Shown here: one piece after another, positions 5,498 to 6,697 of the stretch
How positions within the stretch are numbered: the stretch's first letter is position 1
Layout of the letters: every line of letters starts with the position of its first letter
NCBI GenBank assembly: GCA_015491595.1
Contig: WFVP01000411.1
Coordinates: forward strand, 1-6,697
Direction of reading: 5' to 3'
DNA: 6,697 nt
Source of the DNA: Anaerolineales bacterium
GTDB taxonomy: Bacteria > Chloroflexota > Anaerolineae > Anaerolineales > DRMV01
Notes under the pieces: generated by a model
Told to the model about the DNA's origin: nothing
The model's database searches: none
Seen by the model: the letters and a program-made list of their open reading frames with translations, nothing else
Program-made: the position numbers and the translations under genes

Positions 5498-5536
5498 GCG
5501 CAGCGCCCGCCCCGGCTCCAGGAGCGGGCGCTGCGC
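5498..5536. terminator. GC-rich hairpin between convergent genes
   Basis: GCGCAGCGCCCGC (5498-5510) and its exact reverse complement (5524-5536) form a 13-bp, very stable stem with a 13-nt loop. It lies 22 nt past the DUF981 stop and 27 nt past the stop of the leftward PLP-enzyme gene. No T-run follows on either strand, so it is at best a non-canonical two-way terminator or a 3'-end-protecting structure. Confidence 0.5.
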
Positions 5537-5563
5537 CTTGCAGGACCAAGGCAAAGCGACCCC

Positions 5564-6697
5564 TCAGCGGGCCGCTTTCACTCGGGCGTTGAAATCCTCA
5601 ATAAGGGCATCCAACTCGGGGACCAGGGTCTGGATGCGTTTCCAGTAATCCCGGTCGTACCACTGGGCTTCCAGCTCCTGGGCGTCCTTACCCTGCTGTT
5701 CCACCCAGGTGAAGTACTTCAGGTTGTGGATGCGCTTCCGGTCGGGGTAGCGGAGTTCCAGGACGTGGTCCGTGGACAGCCCCTGCAGGTAGCGGGCGAA
5801 ATCCGCCGCGGCGTCCCGTTCGGTATACGGACCGTACTCCCGACGCATTTCCTCCAGACGACTCTGGTAGAGTTCCATGGAGTCGGTGAGCACGGTCAGG
5901 ACCACGTCCTCCGCGCCCAGTTCGAAGTACCTGGCGAACTTGATGCTCATGATGAGGTTGGCGATGCCGGAGAAGCCCAGCAGGTCGAGCCGGGCCACCA
6001 CCTCCTCGGGCACGCCCTGCGCCACCAGGTAGGCTCGACCTTCGGGTTCGTTGAACAACCGGGCCAGACGCACCACCGCCTCGTCGTCCACATCAATGAC
6101 CAGGTCCGTGTTCTTCACGTTGTGAATCCAGGGGACGTGCTTGTCGCCAATGCCTTCAATCCGGTGCTCGCCAAAGCCGTTTTCCATGAGGGTGGGCACC
6201 TGGAGCGCCTCCCCGGCCGCGATTTGCATCTCGGGGAACAGGGTCTTGAGGTAATCGCCGCTGGCAATGGTGCCAGCCGAACCGGTGGTAAGGCACAGCC
6301 CACGGAAGACATCCCCGGGGCGCATATGACGGTCCAGCACCTCCTCCATCGCCCGCCCGGTAACCGCGAAGTGCCACAGGTAGTTCCCGAAATCGTCGAA
6401 CTGGTTGAGGATGACCACCTCGGGGTCCTGGGCCTGGAGCTCCTTGCACTTGTCGAAAATCTCCTTGACGTTGGCCTCGGTGCCCGGGGTTTTGATGACC
6501 TCATCGGCCATGCCCGCCAGCCATTGGAACCGCTCCTGGCTCATCCCCTCCGGCAGGATGGCGATGCTGTGTACCCCCAGCAGCCGGGAGTCGAACGCCC
6601 CCCCGCGGCAGTAGTTCCCGGTGGAAGGCCAGGCCGCCTTGTGCCGGGTGGGGTCGAACTGCCCGGTCACCAGTCGGGGAACCAGGACCCCGTACGC
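5564..6697 (-). CDS. PLP-dependent fold-type II enzyme, cysteine synthase-like (partial, N-terminus outside window)
   Basis: The last 377 residues are visible, and the frame stays open to the window edge. The GTG at 6670 is not accepted as the start because the preceding nine codons continue a plausible chain and the family's N-terminal part is missing. Numbering from the edge, STGN (25-28) corresponds to the substrate-binding TSGNT-type loop of cysteine synthases. TTGSAGTIASG (137-147) corresponds to the glycine-rich loop that holds the PLP phosphate. HRIEGIGDKHVPWI (178-191) resembles the HKIQGIG segment of that family. The Schiff-base lysine normally lies about 25-30 residues before the STGN loop, so it should be off the window. 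After about residue 260 comes a C-terminal extension of roughly 115 residues, rich in charged and aromatic residues and absent from simple cysteine synthases. The exact reaction (sulfhydrylase, lyase, dehydratase or other) cannot be assigned. It is convergent with the DUF981 gene. Confidence 0.85.
   Translation of the reverse strand, partial: AYGVLVPRLVTGQFDPTRHKAAWPSTGNYCRGGAFDSRLLGVHSIAILPEGMSQERFQWLAGMADEVIKTPGTEANVKEIFDKCKELQAQDPEVVILNQFDDFGNYLWHFAVTGRAMEEVLDRHMRPGDVFRGLCLTTGSAGTIASGDYLKTLFPEMQIAAGEALQVPTLMENGFGEHRIEGIGDKHVPWIHNVKNTDLVIDVDDEAVVRLARLFNEPEGRAYLVAQGVPEEVVARLDLLGFSGIANLIMSIKFARYFELGAEDVVLTVLTDSMELYQSRLEEMRREYGPYTERDAAADFARYLQGLSTDHVLELRYPDRKRIHNLKYFTWVEQQGKDAQELEAQWYDRDYWKRIQTLVPELDALIEDFNARVKAAR

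Overview
The window is a compact, GC-rich bacterial chromosomal segment. It holds six recognisable protein genes, short intergenic gaps and strong Shine-Dalgarno sites. No rRNA, tRNA, CRISPR array, insertion sequence or phage gene was seen. The gene set (a HPPK-DHPS fusion, a DUF981 membrane protein, and a PstS-type lipoprotein with a Pro/Thr/Ser-rich linker) and the high GC would suit a Chloroflexota (Anaerolineae-like) bacterium. That assignment rests on general resemblance only and is low confidence.

Layout from left to right. Positions 1-65 hold a stem-loop just past the stop of the first gene. Positions 66-1127 (minus) encode a PstS-like phosphate-binding lipoprotein with an unusually complete Shine-Dalgarno sequence. 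Positions 1128-1421 form a gene-free leader/promoter region. Positions 1422-1883 (minus) encode a DUF488 protein that sits 10 nt behind folC (1894-3228, minus), so the two look co-transcribed. Positions 3229-3362 form a divergent promoter region. Positions 3363-4742 (plus) encode a bifunctional HPPK-DHPS enzyme (folK+folP in one chain). Positions 4743-4893 contain a perfect 16-bp inverted repeat followed by a T-run, then a possible promoter for the DUF981 six-helix membrane protein (4894-5475, plus). A GC-rich hairpin lies between that gene and the convergent, left-reading gene at 5564-6697. That last gene is a PLP-dependent fold-type II (cysteine synthase-like) enzyme whose N-terminus lies outside the window.

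Functional reading. The centre is a folate cluster. FolK pyrophosphorylates 6-hydroxymethyl-dihydropterin, FolP joins it to p-aminobenzoate to give dihydropteroate, and divergently transcribed FolC adds glutamate to give dihydrofolate and then folylpolyglutamates. Three consecutive chemical steps are therefore encoded by two genes around one 134-bp intergenic region. The flanking genes (phosphate uptake, PLP enzyme, DUF981) have no obvious link to folate.

This is mainly ordinary housekeeping DNA, and I found no convincing new multi-gene system. The points most worth a second look are the 16-bp inverted repeat and a related 11-nt word upstream of pstS, the dyad overlapping the folC ribosome-binding site, and the fused/divergent folate arrangement.
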